This document shows, one piece after another, positions 1 to 8,879 of a stretch of 64,000 bases of DNA (the first letter of the stretch is position 1; every line of letters begins with the position of its first letter). This stretch comes from Aneurinibacillus aneurinilyticus ATCC 12856 (GTDB taxonomy: Bacteria > Bacillota > Bacilli > Aneurinibacillales > Aneurinibacillaceae). A model generated the notes under the pieces. That model saw nothing but the letters and a program-made list of their open reading frames with translations, was not told the DNA's origin and did not search any database. The translations under genes were made by a program, and so were the position numbers. The DNA is taken from positions 1-64,000 of the forward strand of contig NZ_KE952720.1 in assembly GCF_000466385.1 (NCBI RefSeq). Direction: 5' to 3'.

Positions 1-48
1 CGCGTGCACCTTCCTTCTTCCACCTTATGGATAACCAACAGGTGTGAT
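1..48 (-). repeat. Partial copy of intergenic repeat family B
   Basis: Read on the minus strand, this stretch matches the left end of the full element at 8621-8838: both run from CACCTGTTG through TATCYATAAGGTGGAAGAA to AAGGTGCACGCG, with only a few differences over about 45 bases. The rest of this copy lies before the window start. It sits just upstream of the PAP2 gene. Confidence 0.7.
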
Positions 49-136
49 GTTTTTTTAAAATATATAGTAGTGGTCAATACTTTTGAGTATAATGAGGAAT
101 AAAATAAATAGAAGAGAAACAAGAGGTGTGTACATA

Positions 137-1051
137 TTGCAACGTGTCATGTCTGTGCTGCAAAGCGTTAGTGACTATCCAGGGATACGTCGTGCTCTGT
201 TTATTATACTGTTTATATGCTTTGGCGCCACTGTGTGGAATATTTCTACTGTTGAGAATTGGATCATCTTCAATTGGCTATTTCTAGGGCTTTTGTTACT
301 GGATTTCAATAAAGATCAAAAGGACGTACCCTGGCTCTCTTTTCTTCCGAAAGGCGTCTTTTTGTTGTTCATATTATATTATATTTACCGAAATGCGCCA
401 CATATCTGGTATGTGCTTGCCTCCTATGAAAAGGACCATATTAACCATTGGTTTAACTGGAATAACCTGTTCCGTAATATTCCGTTTAATGATGCCGCTA
501 TCTTCCGCCTCTACCAGCCGGAATGGTTTACCATTTTCTTACGCTGGGTGTATGGATATGGCTTCTCACTCGCACTCTGGGTAGCTGTTATTCGCAGCTT
601 TTTGGCACGAGATGCGGCTAAAATGCTACGTTATGTCCTGTCCAGTCACACATTTCAGCTTCCAATTATTGTACCATTTTATGCCACTGTCCTGCTACAG
701 GAAGTATGGTACGTGCTCGGCCATCCTGACGGCATGGCACGCAATTTTACACCCGAGCAGGCAGCAGTATGGTCATTGAATTGCTTTCCTAGCATGCATA
801 CGTCTGTTTCCTTCGCAATTTTACTGCTTGCACTACGGGAAAAGGGAAAAATTTTCCGCCGTATCATGGTTACGTATTGTTCATTGGTTATTTTCTCGAC
901 AATGTACCTGGAAATCCACTGGATTATCGATGTTATCGCTGGTATGGCGCTGGGATATGCAACCGTTAAGCTTGTAGATAAGCTATATGAAAAGCTGGAG
1001 AAGATGATGGCAAAAAAACAGCTTCAAGCACAAGCCCGCGCCTCAAAATAA
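137..1051 (+). CDS. PAP2-superfamily membrane phosphatase (inositol phosphorylceramide synthase-like)
   Basis: A polytopic membrane protein of 304 aa with several hydrophobic segments. The C-terminal third carries the PAP2 phosphatase signature: FPSMHTS, then HWIIDVIAG near the end, supplying the conserved Ser-His and the final His-x(3)-Asp. Family members remove phosphate from lipid phosphates or move phospho-head groups at the membrane; the substrate cannot be told here. The start is taken at TTG 137, because AAGAGGTG at 121-128 is well spaced for it; an upstream TTG at 83 and ATG at 92 are in frame but have no ribosome site. A strong hairpin terminator follows directly, so it appears monocistronic. 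Confidence 0.8.
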   Translation: MQRVMSVLQSVSDYPGIRRALFIILFICFGATVWNISTVENWIIFNWLFLGLLLLDFNKDQKDVPWLSFLPKGVFLLFILYYIYRNAPHIWYVLASYEKDHINHWFNWNNLFRNIPFNDAAIFRLYQPEWFTIFLRWVYGYGFSLALWVAVIRSFLARDAAKMLRYVLSSHTFQLPIIVPFYATVLLQEVWYVLGHPDGMARNFTPEQAAVWSLNCFPSMHTSVSFAILLLALREKGKIFRRIMVTYCSLVIFSTMYLEIHWIIDVIAGMALGYATVKLVDKLYEKLEKMMAKKQLQAQARASK

Positions 1052-1052
1052 T

Positions 1053-1089
1053 AAAAAGCCTGCAATCTTCAAAAGGTTGCAGGCTTTTT
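1053..1089. terminator. Bidirectional intrinsic terminator
   Basis: AAAAAGCCTGCAA and TTGCAGGCTTTTT form a stem flanked by A and T runs. It can end transcription of the PAP2 gene on the plus strand and of the ubiB pair on the minus strand. Confidence 0.85.
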
Positions 1090-1153
1090 GATGTCAGTTC
1101 ACTTTTATGAATCAGAAAGTAGAACATCTGCGGATACGCTTCCCGCTTTGCGA

Positions 1154-1402
1154 TTATTTATATCGGCTCCAAAATCGCAACAACAAACGGAAGGGCCAGG
1201 GAATCCACCAGCCGGCGCGTTCAGACTGCTTTAAAAAATTGACAAAAGCCGCCCCCACTCTCCGCTGCTCCTTCAATTTTTCCTCATCTCCTCGAACAGT
1301 GAACCTGTATCCATCTTTTAGGCCTTCCACCTTGAACTCGAAACGGCCACGTCTTTCCGTTGCCTGTTTGTATACTTTTTCCTCTCCATTTTCTTGATTC
1401 AT
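1154..1402 (-). CDS. Small hypothetical protein coupled to the UbiB-like kinase
   Basis: 82 aa, charged N-terminal two thirds and an aromatic, basic C-terminus (WWIPWPFRLLLRFW) that could sit on a membrane surface. Its ATG overlaps the stop of the UbiB-like gene by four bases (ATGA), typical of translational coupling, so the two products are probably made together and may act together. I do not recognise a family. It is probably not a chance ORF given the overlap and continuous reading frame. Confidence 0.6.
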   Translation of the reverse strand: MNQENGEEKVYKQATERRGRFEFKVEGLKDGYRFTVRGDEEKLKEQRRVGAAFVNFLKQSERAGWWIPWPFRLLLRFWSRYK

Positions 1403-3072
1403 CTTCCCTCACCTCTGTTCCATGTTTTTCCTTCCTGCTCTTTCAGCAATTTGCCCGCTTTGCGGTACGATAGAAACCATTGCTGCAATGCGAGCGCTGT
1501 TACCCCCAGACTGACATATGTCTCCAACGGATGACCCGTTATCCATAAAACTAGTGCACCACCCCATCCCGCCAGCGTAAAGGCAAGTGTGGCAAGCTGC
1601 TTGTTGCGATAATGCACAAGCCATTGCTTCGTTTCGCTTATACGTCGTTCCCTATATTCTTTTTCAACAGACATATCGATGAAACGGTTTACCTGGCGGG
1701 GCAAAGTCGCCATTTCCCGGGCAGCGTCCCGCAGCAATTGAACAGCCAACCGACGATTGTTCTGCTTGTTCTCCTGCTGATTCAACCATTCCGAGACAAC
1801 GGGCCGTCCCACTTCAAGAAAGTCTACATCCGGCTTAATGGTCGTCACCACACCAACAACCGTACTGACTGCACGCCCGAGAAAAGCATATTCGGCTGGA
1901 AGCTGAATCGGTTGTGCCCGCACAAAGTCCTGAATTTGCAATTGTATTTCTTCAAGCATTTCATCATCAAGCGCTTCAAAGGCCCGATTTAAATACATCT
2001 CCAATCCAACTTGTAACGCTATTTTAACCTGCTCTCGATCGGCCTGTGGCGTCAAAAAACAAAGAGCATCCAATGCTTGCACCATTAAATCATAGTCTTT
2101 CAGTACAACCGCCTGAATGAGCGTCTGAATATGACGGCGTGCTGCCTGTTTAATTTCTCCAACCATACCGAAATCCAATAACACAATAGTTCCGCTGGAA
2201 CGAATAAAAATATTTCCCGGGTGCAAATCCGCATGAAAAAATCCATGGAGAAGTACCTGCTGCAAAAACAAGTTGGTTAGCCGTTGCACTAAAACATCGC
2301 GATCGATATGATGAGCCTCCAAAAAGCTATGATCGGTTACTTTGGCACCTTCTATCCATTCCATGACCAGAATCCGGCGCGTCATCCACTCCTCATAATA
2401 CCGTGGCACTTCTACTGTTGTGCTACCTTCATACATCTGGGCAAAGCGTTTAGCATGCGCGTATTCCTTGCGAAAATCCAGTTCACGTGAAATCGTACGT
2501 TCCAGTTCACGATATAAGGCATCTAAATCCATCGTTTTACCGAAGCGGGTAAAGCGCTTGGCAAGCCGCACAACGACACGTGTCGCCGCAAAATCAGCAT
2601 CAATGATTTTTTCAATGCCCTTACGCTGTACCTTCAGTGCAATTTTTTCGCCGTTTTTCAAATACCCTTTATACACCTCACCGATAGAGGCAGAAGCGAT
2701 AGGTTCTTTTGACAGCGAAACAAAAACATTTTCAACAGGCTGGTTCAATTCTTGTTCAATAATGGCCTTGCTCTTCTCCCAGGGGACGGAAGGAACACGA
2801 TCTGTCAAATCTGACAGTTCAGATGTAAACGCACGCGGCATAATATCCGCACGCGTGCTGAGAAACTGGCCCATCTTAATTAAAAGCCCACCTAGCTTCA
2901 ACGCCGTATGCTTATATTCTCGGGCCTGTTTTTCGACAAGAGCTTCCCACTGTTCCTGAACATCTGTTCTGCTGGCACCTCGATGTGTACGATGAAACCA
3001 CCAGACCTGAAGGAAAAAGCGTACCGTCATGGAAACAATAGCAAAGATGCGATAATAACGGTTATGAATCAT
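1399..3072 (-). CDS. UbiB/AarF (ABC1) family atypical kinase
   Basis: 557 aa, usual length for the family. Visible marks: the KxGQ-type motif (LLIKMGQFLSTR) near residue 65, the Ala-rich loop variant of the P-loop (ASIGEVYKG), the catalytic loop HADLHPGNIF and the metal-binding LLDFGMVG. Two hydrophobic segments lie near the C-terminus, suggesting a membrane anchor as in UbiB. The family supports isoprenoid-quinone metabolism; Bacillales make menaquinone, so a direct ubiquinone role is unlikely and the substrate is unknown. The ATG at 3072 has AGGAGATGG upstream. It forms a two-gene unit with the 82-aa ORF downstream. Confidence 0.88.
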   Translation of the reverse strand: MIHNRYYRIFAIVSMTVRFFLQVWWFHRTHRGASRTDVQEQWEALVEKQAREYKHTALKLGGLLIKMGQFLSTRADIMPRAFTSELSDLTDRVPSVPWEKSKAIIEQELNQPVENVFVSLSKEPIASASIGEVYKGYLKNGEKIALKVQRKGIEKIIDADFAATRVVVRLAKRFTRFGKTMDLDALYRELERTISRELDFRKEYAHAKRFAQMYEGSTTVEVPRYYEEWMTRRILVMEWIEGAKVTDHSFLEAHHIDRDVLVQRLTNLFLQQVLLHGFFHADLHPGNIFIRSSGTIVLLDFGMVGEIKQAARRHIQTLIQAVVLKDYDLMVQALDALCFLTPQADREQVKIALQVGLEMYLNRAFEALDDEMLEEIQLQIQDFVRAQPIQLPAEYAFLGRAVSTVVGVVTTIKPDVDFLEVGRPVVSEWLNQQENKQNNRRLAVQLLRDAAREMATLPRQVNRFIDMSVEKEYRERRISETKQWLVHYRNKQLATLAFTLAGWGGALVLWITGHPLETYVSLGVTALALQQWFLSYRKAGKLLKEQEGKTWNRGEGR

Positions 3073-3167
3073 ACTCCATCTCCTGTTTTTATCATATACT
3101 TACATTATATATACCAACATATATACTTTTCCACGCTTCACAGTCCATTATATCAACGAAATGACAA

Positions 3168-3204
3168 CAAAAAAGAACCGCATAGACTTTTCTACACGGT
3201 TCTT
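3168..3204 (-). terminator. Intrinsic terminator of the truncated haemoglobin gene
   Basis: On the minus strand AAGAACCG ... CGGTTCTT closes a stem and is followed by a T run. It separates the haemoglobin gene from the ubiB unit. Confidence 0.75.
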
Positions 3205-3225
3205 CATACAAATTGCAGAATAGGT

Positions 3226-3594
3226 TTACTTTTCAATGATGTCTTTTTCCATTGGAAGAAGCTTTTCGGCAATAGCCTGAATATCTTCATCTGTTACATT
3301 GAATTCCTTCAATGCCGCAACCAGATGATTTACAATGGCCATAAAATCCTCATGCTTAATATTCATACCTTCGTGCGCTTTTGTCATAGCTTTTCCCGTA
3401 TATTTATGCGGACCGCCGACCGCAAAAGAGATGAACATCGTTTGGTGCCGACGCTGTTTTTCCATGTCAGTATTTTTGAAGAAATGATTTACCGTATCGT
3501 CTGCCAAAATTCGATCATAGAACACATCCACTACCTTAGCGATGCCTTCCTGTTCACCCAAACGTTCGTATAAACTTTGCTGTGTTGTGTTCAT
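3226..3594 (-). CDS. glbN: Group I truncated haemoglobin
   Basis: 122 aa, the normal size for a two-on-two globin. The N-terminus (SLYERLGEQEGIAKVVDVFY) is the A/B helix pattern of the family; the middle has FAVGGPHKYTGK with the Gly-Gly motif, and AHEGMNIKHEDF supplies the proximal F8 histidine. Such proteins bind haem and oxygen or NO and are linked to NO detoxification or redox protection. The start at 3594 is preceded by AAAGGAGAG; the in-frame extension upstream to 3684 lacks a ribosome site and is not family-like. It has its own terminator, so it is probably a single-gene unit. Confidence 0.88.
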   Translation of the reverse strand: MNTTQQSLYERLGEQEGIAKVVDVFYDRILADDTVNHFFKNTDMEKQRRHQTMFISFAVGGPHKYTGKAMTKAHEGMNIKHEDFMAIVNHLVAALKEFNVTDEDIQAIAEKLLPMEKDIIEK

Positions 3595-3732
3595 ATATAT
3601 TCTCTCCTTTTTTGTTTCGGTTTTCTTCACATACCTAGTATAAACTGAAAGGAAAGTTAGAGATATGACATTTATCACTGACAATAACTTTTTTATATAG
3701 TATACCCTAATAACTATTACATTTAAAAAATA

Positions 3733-3768
3733 AAAACAGGGTGAAGATTAATATCCTTCTCCCTGTTT
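3733..3768 (-). terminator. Intrinsic terminator after mtnA
   Basis: Stem AACAGGG-GAAGG pairing with CTTC-CCCTGTT, followed on the minus strand by TTTATTTTTT. Confidence 0.85.
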
Positions 3769-3788
3769 TGTATTTCTTTACTGTCTTT

Positions 3789-4850
3789 TTATTTTTGAAA
3801 TAGCGCTTGCAGATTGTCTGTATACGGTGCGCGTACAATTCCTTTTTCCGTAATAATCGCCGTTACATATTCATGTGGTGTTACATCAAATGCCGGGTTG
3901 TATACTTTAATGTCGGCTGGAGCCACTTGACGGCCCAGCCCCCGAATAATCTCATCTGCTTCCCGTTCTTCAATCGGAATTTCCTTCCCGGTAGGTGTCT
4001 TTATATCAATGGAGGACAATGGAGCTGCGACATAGAACGGAATATTGTGAGCGCGTGCCAGTACAGCTAGCCCGTATGTGCCGATTTTATTGGCGACGTC
4101 ACCGTTGGCCGCAACGCGATCCGTACCGACAATGACTGCTTGCACCCAACCGTTTGACATAACTTTTGCAGCCATGTTATCGCAAATAAGCGTTACATCA
4201 ATACCTGCCTGCTGCAATTCATATGCGGTAAGGCGGGCTCCCTGTAGAACCGGCCGCGTCTCATCGGCGAACACTTTAATATTCCAGCCTTTCTCGTGCG
4301 CCAAATACATCGGGGCTGTTGCTGTGCCGTATTTGGCAGTAGCGAGTCCGCCTGCATTGCAATGTGTCAGCAAACCTATGCCATCCGAGAACAAAGTCAA
4401 CGCATGCTCTCCAATTGCGCGACATACAGCCTCGTCCTCCGCTTGAATATCTTGCGCTTCACTCAATAATATCTGCTTTATCCCTGTCATGGATTCACCT
4501 TGCACGGCAGCAGCTTTTGCTCGACGCACCATCCGATCCAGCGCCCAGAATAAGTTTACCGCTGTCGGGCGCGAAGTTGCCAGATAATCTGCCTGCTTTT
4601 GCACTTCGACCAACAGTTCATCTACTGTAGCGGCCGCAAAATCACGTATTGCGACATACACGCCATAGGCAGCGGTTATGCCGATAGCTGGCGCTCCCCG
4701 GACCTTCAATCGTTCAATCGCATCCCATACTTGTTGTACATCCTGCAGGATTAGGAACTCGGTCTGCTCCGGTAACCTGGTCTGATCAAGAAGAATAAGC
4801 TCATCATTATCCCAGCGTACGGATTGAAGTGGTTCATACGTTTTCGTCAC
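3789..4850 (-). CDS. mtnA: S-methyl-5-thioribose-1-phosphate isomerase family (MtnA / DrdI type)
   Basis: 353 aa, full length. Converts an aldose 1-phosphate (5-methylthioribose-1-P or 5-deoxyribose-1-P) to the ketose 1-phosphate. Visible: RGAPAIG near residue 50, the catalytic Cys in [15 protein letters not shown], the catalytic Asp in [18 protein letters not shown], and the closing APLSSID region. The GTG start overlaps the upstream aldolase stop (GTGA) and has AAGGGGGAG ahead. No kinase, dehydratase or dioxygenase of the classical methionine salvage route is next to it; the partner is a class II aldolase, which favours the DHAP shunt or 5-deoxyribose salvage. Substrate choice cannot be decided from sequence. 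Confidence 0.92.
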   Translation of the reverse strand: MTKTYEPLQSVRWDNDELILLDQTRLPEQTEFLILQDVQQVWDAIERLKVRGAPAIGITAAYGVYVAIRDFAAATVDELLVEVQKQADYLATSRPTAVNLFWALDRMVRRAKAAAVQGESMTGIKQILLSEAQDIQAEDEAVCRAIGEHALTLFSDGIGLLTHCNAGGLATAKYGTATAPMYLAHEKGWNIKVFADETRPVLQGARLTAYELQQAGIDVTLICDNMAAKVMSNGWVQAVIVGTDRVAANGDVANKIGTYGLAVLARAHNIPFYVAAPLSSIDIKTPTGKEIPIEEREADEIIRGLGRQVAPADIKVYNPAFDVTPHEYVTAIITEKGIVRAPYTDNLQALFQK

Positions 4851-5548
4851 TTTTTCTCCCCCTTATTATGACGTTGTTGAATAATCTTCTTACCCGGATG
4901 CGCTCCTTGAAGTCCGTAAAACGAACGGGCTTCCACCAGTTTATCCACCTGTTCATCCGGCAGTTCGCGCACACTTCCCAGCATGCGTGCCGTAAACAAA
5001 ATCTTGGCACACATCTCTACTGACTCCATCTTAAATAGCGCTTCTGTCAAGGTCCGTCCCATCGTCACAGCACCATGATTAGCCAACAGAATCGCATCAT
5101 GCTCTTCATAAAAAGGACGCAACGCCTCCGGCAATTCATCCGTTCCTGGGGTGCCGTATGGCGCAAGTGGAATCGTTCCCATCGCAACGATCAATTCTGG
5201 CATGGCCAGCTGATCAAGCGGAATCCCCGCCACTGCAAAACCTGTCGCAGTCGGAGGATGGGCATGTACAATCGCCTGAACATCCGGCCGATGCTTATAA
5301 ATATCAAAATGCATAGCTCCTTCTGTAGATGGACGTCCTGCTCCGTCAACAACTTGTCCTGAAGCGAGATGTATGAGCAGCATAGAATCAGCTTCCATAA
5401 AACCTTTACTAACTCCACTTGGCGTAATCATTACGTGTTCTTCATCGACACGTGCACTAATGTTGCCATCATTTGCAGCAACGAAGCCGCTCTGGTATAT
5501 ACGCCTCCCCACTTCTACAATCTCATGGGCCAAGGTAATTTTGTTCAT
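4847..5548 (-). CDS. Class II aldolase/adducin family (5-deoxyribulose- or methylthioribulose-1-phosphate aldolase)
   Basis: 233 aa. Class II zinc aldolases cleave a ketose 1-phosphate to dihydroxyacetone phosphate plus an aldehyde. Visible: NDGNISAR and TPSGVSKG near the N-terminus (phosphate binding), the catalytic Glu in [11 protein letters not shown], and the zinc ligands in [13 protein letters not shown] and [10 protein letters not shown]. The start at 5548 has GGAGGGGG; the in-frame ATG at 5578 lacks one. It overlaps mtnA by four bases. In known systems this pairing (drdI-drdA, or mtnA-ald2) disposes of 5-deoxyribose or methylthioribose, by-products of radical SAM and SAM-dependent enzymes, giving DHAP and acetaldehyde or methylthioacetaldehyde. 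The exact substrate is inferred. Confidence 0.88.
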   Translation of the reverse strand: MNKITLAHEIVEVGRRIYQSGFVAANDGNISARVDEEHVMITPSGVSKGFMEADSMLLIHLASGQVVDGAGRPSTEGAMHFDIYKHRPDVQAIVHAHPPTATGFAVAGIPLDQLAMPELIVAMGTIPLAPYGTPGTDELPEALRPFYEEHDAILLANHGAVTMGRTLTEALFKMESVEMCAKILFTARMLGSVRELPDEQVDKLVEARSFYGLQGAHPGKKIIQQRHNKGEKK

Positions 5549-5687
5549 AAATCGTTCCCCCTCCAAACGGACATGCACAAATTTGTAAAACAGGGAATAA
5601 ATTCGATGATATTGGGTAAACTAATAAAAGAGGTAAGTGAAAAATTCACCTATCTGAAAAAGTACGCTACTAATATACTTCCTACAG

Positions 5688-5716
5688 TTTACTCATTGAG
5701 TATACGTTGATATAAT
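5688..5716 (+). promoter_or_regulatory. Sigma-A-type promoter of the 28-aa ORF
   Basis: TTTACT (5688-5693), a 17-base spacer, and TATAAT (5711-5716). It lies 28 bases before the start codon at 5744, with AAAGGAG between. Confidence 0.65.
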
Positions 5717-5743
5717 CCAAACTGCAAGAAAGGAGCGGGAACA

Positions 5744-5830
5744 ATGGAGCAATCTGAATGGAGTGAGTGGGAGTTTCCGAGCGTATATGAGATTACCCGA
5801 TTAATTACCGAAGCCAAAGAACAAGCTTAA
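5744..5830 (+). CDS. 28-aa small protein
   Basis: Reads MEQSEWSEWEFPS then VYEITRLITEAKEQA. It has its own good promoter, an AAAGGAGCGGG ribosome site seven bases upstream and a hairpin after it, which together argue for real translation. Acidic and tryptophan-rich at the N-terminus, then one short amphipathic helix. No family recognised. It is divergent from the aldolase-mtnA operon. Confidence 0.55.
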   Translation: MEQSEWSEWEFPSVYEITRLITEAKEQA

Positions 5831-5842
5831 TCTTCTCAATGA

Positions 5843-5883
5843 TAGAGGCTGTCCCCAAAAGCAGAATTTTGGAGACAGCCTCT
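5843..5883. terminator. Hairpin after the 28-aa ORF
   Basis: AGAGGCTGTC and GACAGCCTCT pair around a loop that itself has CCAAAA/TTTTGG. The T tract is weak (CTTACTTG), so termination may be partial; it lies between two converging small ORFs. Confidence 0.55.
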
Positions 5884-5909
5884 TACTTGATGGCTATAGA
5901 GATAGCCCC

Positions 5910-6053
5910 TTATTCTTCCTGTTTCTCATCCTTTGCTTCAAAACAAGGAAAACACAAAAGATTACCTGCTTCTAGTACAACCCCGCCAATAAACCCATCA
6001 TGACAGTATACTTGCGCTCCACATTCCATACATGTTCCAACGTATTCGCGCAT
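5910..6053 (-). CDS. 47-aa protein with two CxxC pairs
   Basis: Begins MREYVGTCMECGAQVYCHD and ends with a charged tail. CMEC and CFPC pairs about 25 residues apart, with a further Cys and His, suggest a small zinc ribbon. GAGGAGTGAG precedes the ATG. It lies directly downstream of the broken chemoreceptor on the same strand (gap 17 bases) and could be cotranscribed. Function unknown. Confidence 0.6.
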   Translation of the reverse strand: MREYVGTCMECGAQVYCHDGFIGGVVLEAGNLLCFPCFEAKDEKQEE

Positions 6054-6070
6054 CGTAATCTCACTCCTCG

Positions 6071-8025
6071 TTATAACGCAAATTTCTCACCTTGACGGAC
6101 AATAGAATCAGCCAATCCATGCAATTCATCCGCACTGTTTGCAATATTCTGCAAAGCCATAGCCTGCTGTTCACTTGCACTGGCTAATTGAGCCGTTGAT
6201 TCTGCCATCTCCCTAGAAGACAGGCTAATATCTTCAATATAGTGTAGCAATTGCATTTTTTGTGTGTTCATCTTTTCCACCAGTTCACCGGTTTTCTCTG
6301 TAAACGCTTCTATCAATAGCATCCCTGCTTGCGTAGCATCGAATACCTGCCGCGTACTAAGCTGTTCTTTCTTCTGCTGTTCGAATTGGCTCTCGGCCGC
6401 CTGTACTGAATTGACCGCATCCGTTACTTGTTTCTTCATCTCTTCGATGAAATGCTGAATTTCAAGCGCAGAATGCTGGGATTGTTCCGCCAGCTTACGT
6501 ACTTCTTCCGCTACCACACTGAATCCTTTTCCTGCTTCGCCTGCACGTGCTGCCTCGATGGATGCGTTTAATGCCAGCAGATTGGTCTGCTCAGCAATTC
6601 CGCTAATAACGCTAGTAATTTTCTCTATATTACGCGACTTACAAGCCAATTCCTCTACTACGTCTTCAATTGTTTGGAACAAGGCATAGCTTCTATCTGT
6701 GGCTGCAGCCAGATTGCCGAGTGCCTGTACCCCCCGTTTTGTAATCTCTCCCTGCTCCTTGACCTTCTCATCCGTCTGTTCTGTCTGAACTGTAATCTCA
6801 TCCATATCCTGCTGCCATTCTTGCATCAGTGTAGCAAATTGACGACTGATATCTTTCTGATCGGCTGCGTGACGTGCAATCGAATCGATGCTGACAGCCG
6901 TTTCCTGACTTTGCGATGAGAAATGCTGAAACACTGTTGTTAAATTAGTCGAGGATTGATTCACCACCTGTGCATCTTGATTCAACGACTCAATGATGCT
7001 TCGCAGCGCTCGGCGTACATCATCAAATGCTGCAGCCAGACGTCCAAGCTCGTCGCCGGAATACCTCCCGCTTTCCCCTCGCAAGTCACCTTGCTTTAAT
7101 CGTTCAGCAAGCTGCAATAACAGCTGGATCGAATTCTGAATTCCCCGATTAATATAGAGCATAAAAAGGACAGTAAAAAGAACAATGAGACCCGTTACCA
7201 CGGGCGGCAGCCACTTCATCACCATGATAGCCGCTTTCTCCCTGTTTTCCGCTGCCTCGTAACTGTTCTGTGCAGTTTTTTGAATAGAGCTGGCAAGTGG
7301 CCCCATCTTATTAGCTGCATCATGGTACATTGCAATCATAACTTTCTCATTTTCCACTGTATAAACCAGCTTCTCATACGCTTGCTCGTACTGCTCTATC
7401 TGTGGGGCAAGCTCAGGTGCCGCTTGCTTCATCTCTGCCAGCGCTGCTTTCATTTGCACCGTATTCTTCTCTTCCTGTTGATACAAATAATCGCTCTCTA
7501 GTTTCTTTATGGCCAACAAAGGACGTACTGCCGGCTGGTTCTTTGTCTGAATGATTTTTCTTCGATTTGCATAAGCAGCGTCTGATAGACGGGTTTATTT
7601 TTTGTCTCCCCGACTTTCCCTAGGCTCTCCTCAATTTGATAGACACCGCTAAAAAAACTTTTGTACGTTTCTATTAATGCTAGAACTTCTTTCAACACTT
7701 TTTGTTCGTCTGGGCTTTTCGCCTCTTTCTGTATGTTCACAAGCGTTTGGCGTGCTTTGTCTACTTGCTCCATGACTTTATCTGCTTTTTTACTGTCAGG
7801 AGCTAACAATGTCTCAGAGGCACTGCGCTGCGCTTCCGCCATTTCCAGCACGACTGTTTGCGTCATTCTGATTTTCTGACTAGCATGGTCCTTTTCCGCC
7901 GAAGCGGACAACAACTGACTTTTTGACCATTCATTGAGTAGGAGCAACAACGCAAACCCGCACACCACTACAAACAAAACGGAGAACAGCTTTCGTTTCA
8001 CAGACCAATTATTCATTCTGTACAT
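6071..8025 (-). pseudogene. Methyl-accepting chemotaxis protein, split by a one-base frameshift
   Basis: Two minus-strand frames make one chemoreceptor. The first (8025-7507) has a transmembrane segment near residues 12-30 and a helical ligand-binding region; the second carries the rest of the sensor, a second transmembrane segment, a HAMP region and the signalling hairpin tip ([20 protein letters not shown]). The frame changes in a run of five A (minus strand; 7555-7559). Adding one A restores a continuous 651-aa protein of normal length reading [17 protein letters not shown] across the junction. This may be a true mutation, a sequencing or assembly error in a homopolymer, or a slippery site. 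AAAGGA precedes the start. Both ends are otherwise intact. Confidence 0.85.
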
Positions 8026-8108
8026 TCCTTTCTCCTAACAAACATCTCCCTAAGGCCTATATCAACCAGTTCGACGAATAAGAATATTTTCCTGCTCTCT
8101 TCGTTTTC

Positions 8109-8135
8109 GTTTTCATTTTTGTCAAATTGGGGTAC
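8109..8135 (+). promoter_or_regulatory. Possible sigma-B-like promoter
   Basis: GTTTTC (8109-8114), 15 bases, GGGTAC (8130-8135) resembles the sigma-B pattern GTTTAA - 12 to 15 - GGGTAT (4 of 6 and 5 of 6 matches). It precedes a YtxH-like gene, a family under general-stress control in B. subtilis. The match is imperfect. Confidence 0.35.
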
Positions 8136-8171
8136 TTCATACATAACAATAACCGATAGGGGGAACTACTG

Positions 8172-8561
8172 ATGAGCAACAACACAAGCAATACATCCGC
8201 TAATAGCTACAACCGGTGTGAGGACGCTTCCGTCGAACGTGTCGAACGCACCGGGATGGCAGAAGATGCACGTAGTACAGATTGGACACAGGCAGAAAAA
8301 CGAACAGTAAAAAAATCAATGAACAAGCTTATCTGGGGAACTGTAGCCGGTGGAGTACTTGGTGCCACAGCGATTATTCTTGCAGACAAAACAACACGCG
8401 AAGATGTTTTCCGAAGTACGGCAAAGGCTAAAGACAAAACAATAGAATTCATGTCTTCCAATCGTGTAATGGAAATAGTGGAAGATGCGAAAGAAAGCAT
8501 GCGCAATGCAACATCAGAAACTTCAGATGAAGGGCGAAACTGCATCCACTACGACAATTAA
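8172..8561 (+). CDS. YtxH-like general stress/membrane protein
   Basis: 129 aa. A polar, Asn/Ser-rich N-terminus of about 50 residues is followed by a Gly/Ala-rich membrane segment (LIWGTVAGGVLGATAIIL) and then an amphipathic helical tail (TAKAKDKTIEF and EDAKESM). This order is typical of YtxH-like proteins, which in Bacillus belong to the general stress response. AGGGGG lies eight bases before the ATG. No enzymatic motif. It stands alone, followed by repeat B. Confidence 0.6.
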   Translation: MSNNTSNTSANSYNRCEDASVERVERTGMAEDARSTDWTQAEKRTVKKSMNKLIWGTVAGGVLGATAIILADKTTREDVFRSTAKAKDKTIEFMSSNRVMEIVEDAKESMRNATSETSDEGRNCIHYDN

Positions 8562-8611
8562 TTATATGGACGATAACATCACTTCTGATCGTTATACAAA
8601 TTAAATGAATA

Positions 8612-8847
8612 GGGTAACACAACACCTGTTGATTATCTATAAGGTGGAAGAAAGAAGGTGCACGCGTCGGCGTGTTCCCTCGTCTTTCTCACGAGGAAGA
8701 GACACGGCCGCTTTGTGGCGCCAGGGCCGGACCGGCAAAACATCTGGGTATTACGGGGCGGGAGACGAACCGACGCCCGTTTGGGGCACGGTGTGATGAC
8801 GATCCTCTCTGGATCATATTGGATAATCAACACCCTTGGGGTAACAC
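8612..8847. mobile_element. Intergenic repeat family B, full copy with flanking direct repeats (MITE-like)
   Basis: A roughly 218-bp element (8621-8838) bounded by the nine-base direct repeat GGGTAACAC at 8612-8620 and 8839-8847, as expected for a target-site duplication. Its ends carry inverted TGTTGATTATC (near 8628 and 8820). The interior is GC-rich with further inverted stretches. It has no convincing gene. A second, partial copy in the opposite orientation is at the window start. It could be a non-autonomous transposable element; no matching transposase lies in the window. Confidence 0.65.
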
Positions 8848-8849
8848 AT

Positions 8850-8879
8850 CAAAAATGGAGTAGCGTGCCGCTACTCCAT
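8850..8879 (-). terminator. Intrinsic terminator overlapping the phaJ stop
   Basis: AATGGAGTAGCG / CGCTACTCCATT around a three-base loop, followed on the minus strand by TTTTTG. The stem includes the phaJ stop codon. Confidence 0.8.
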
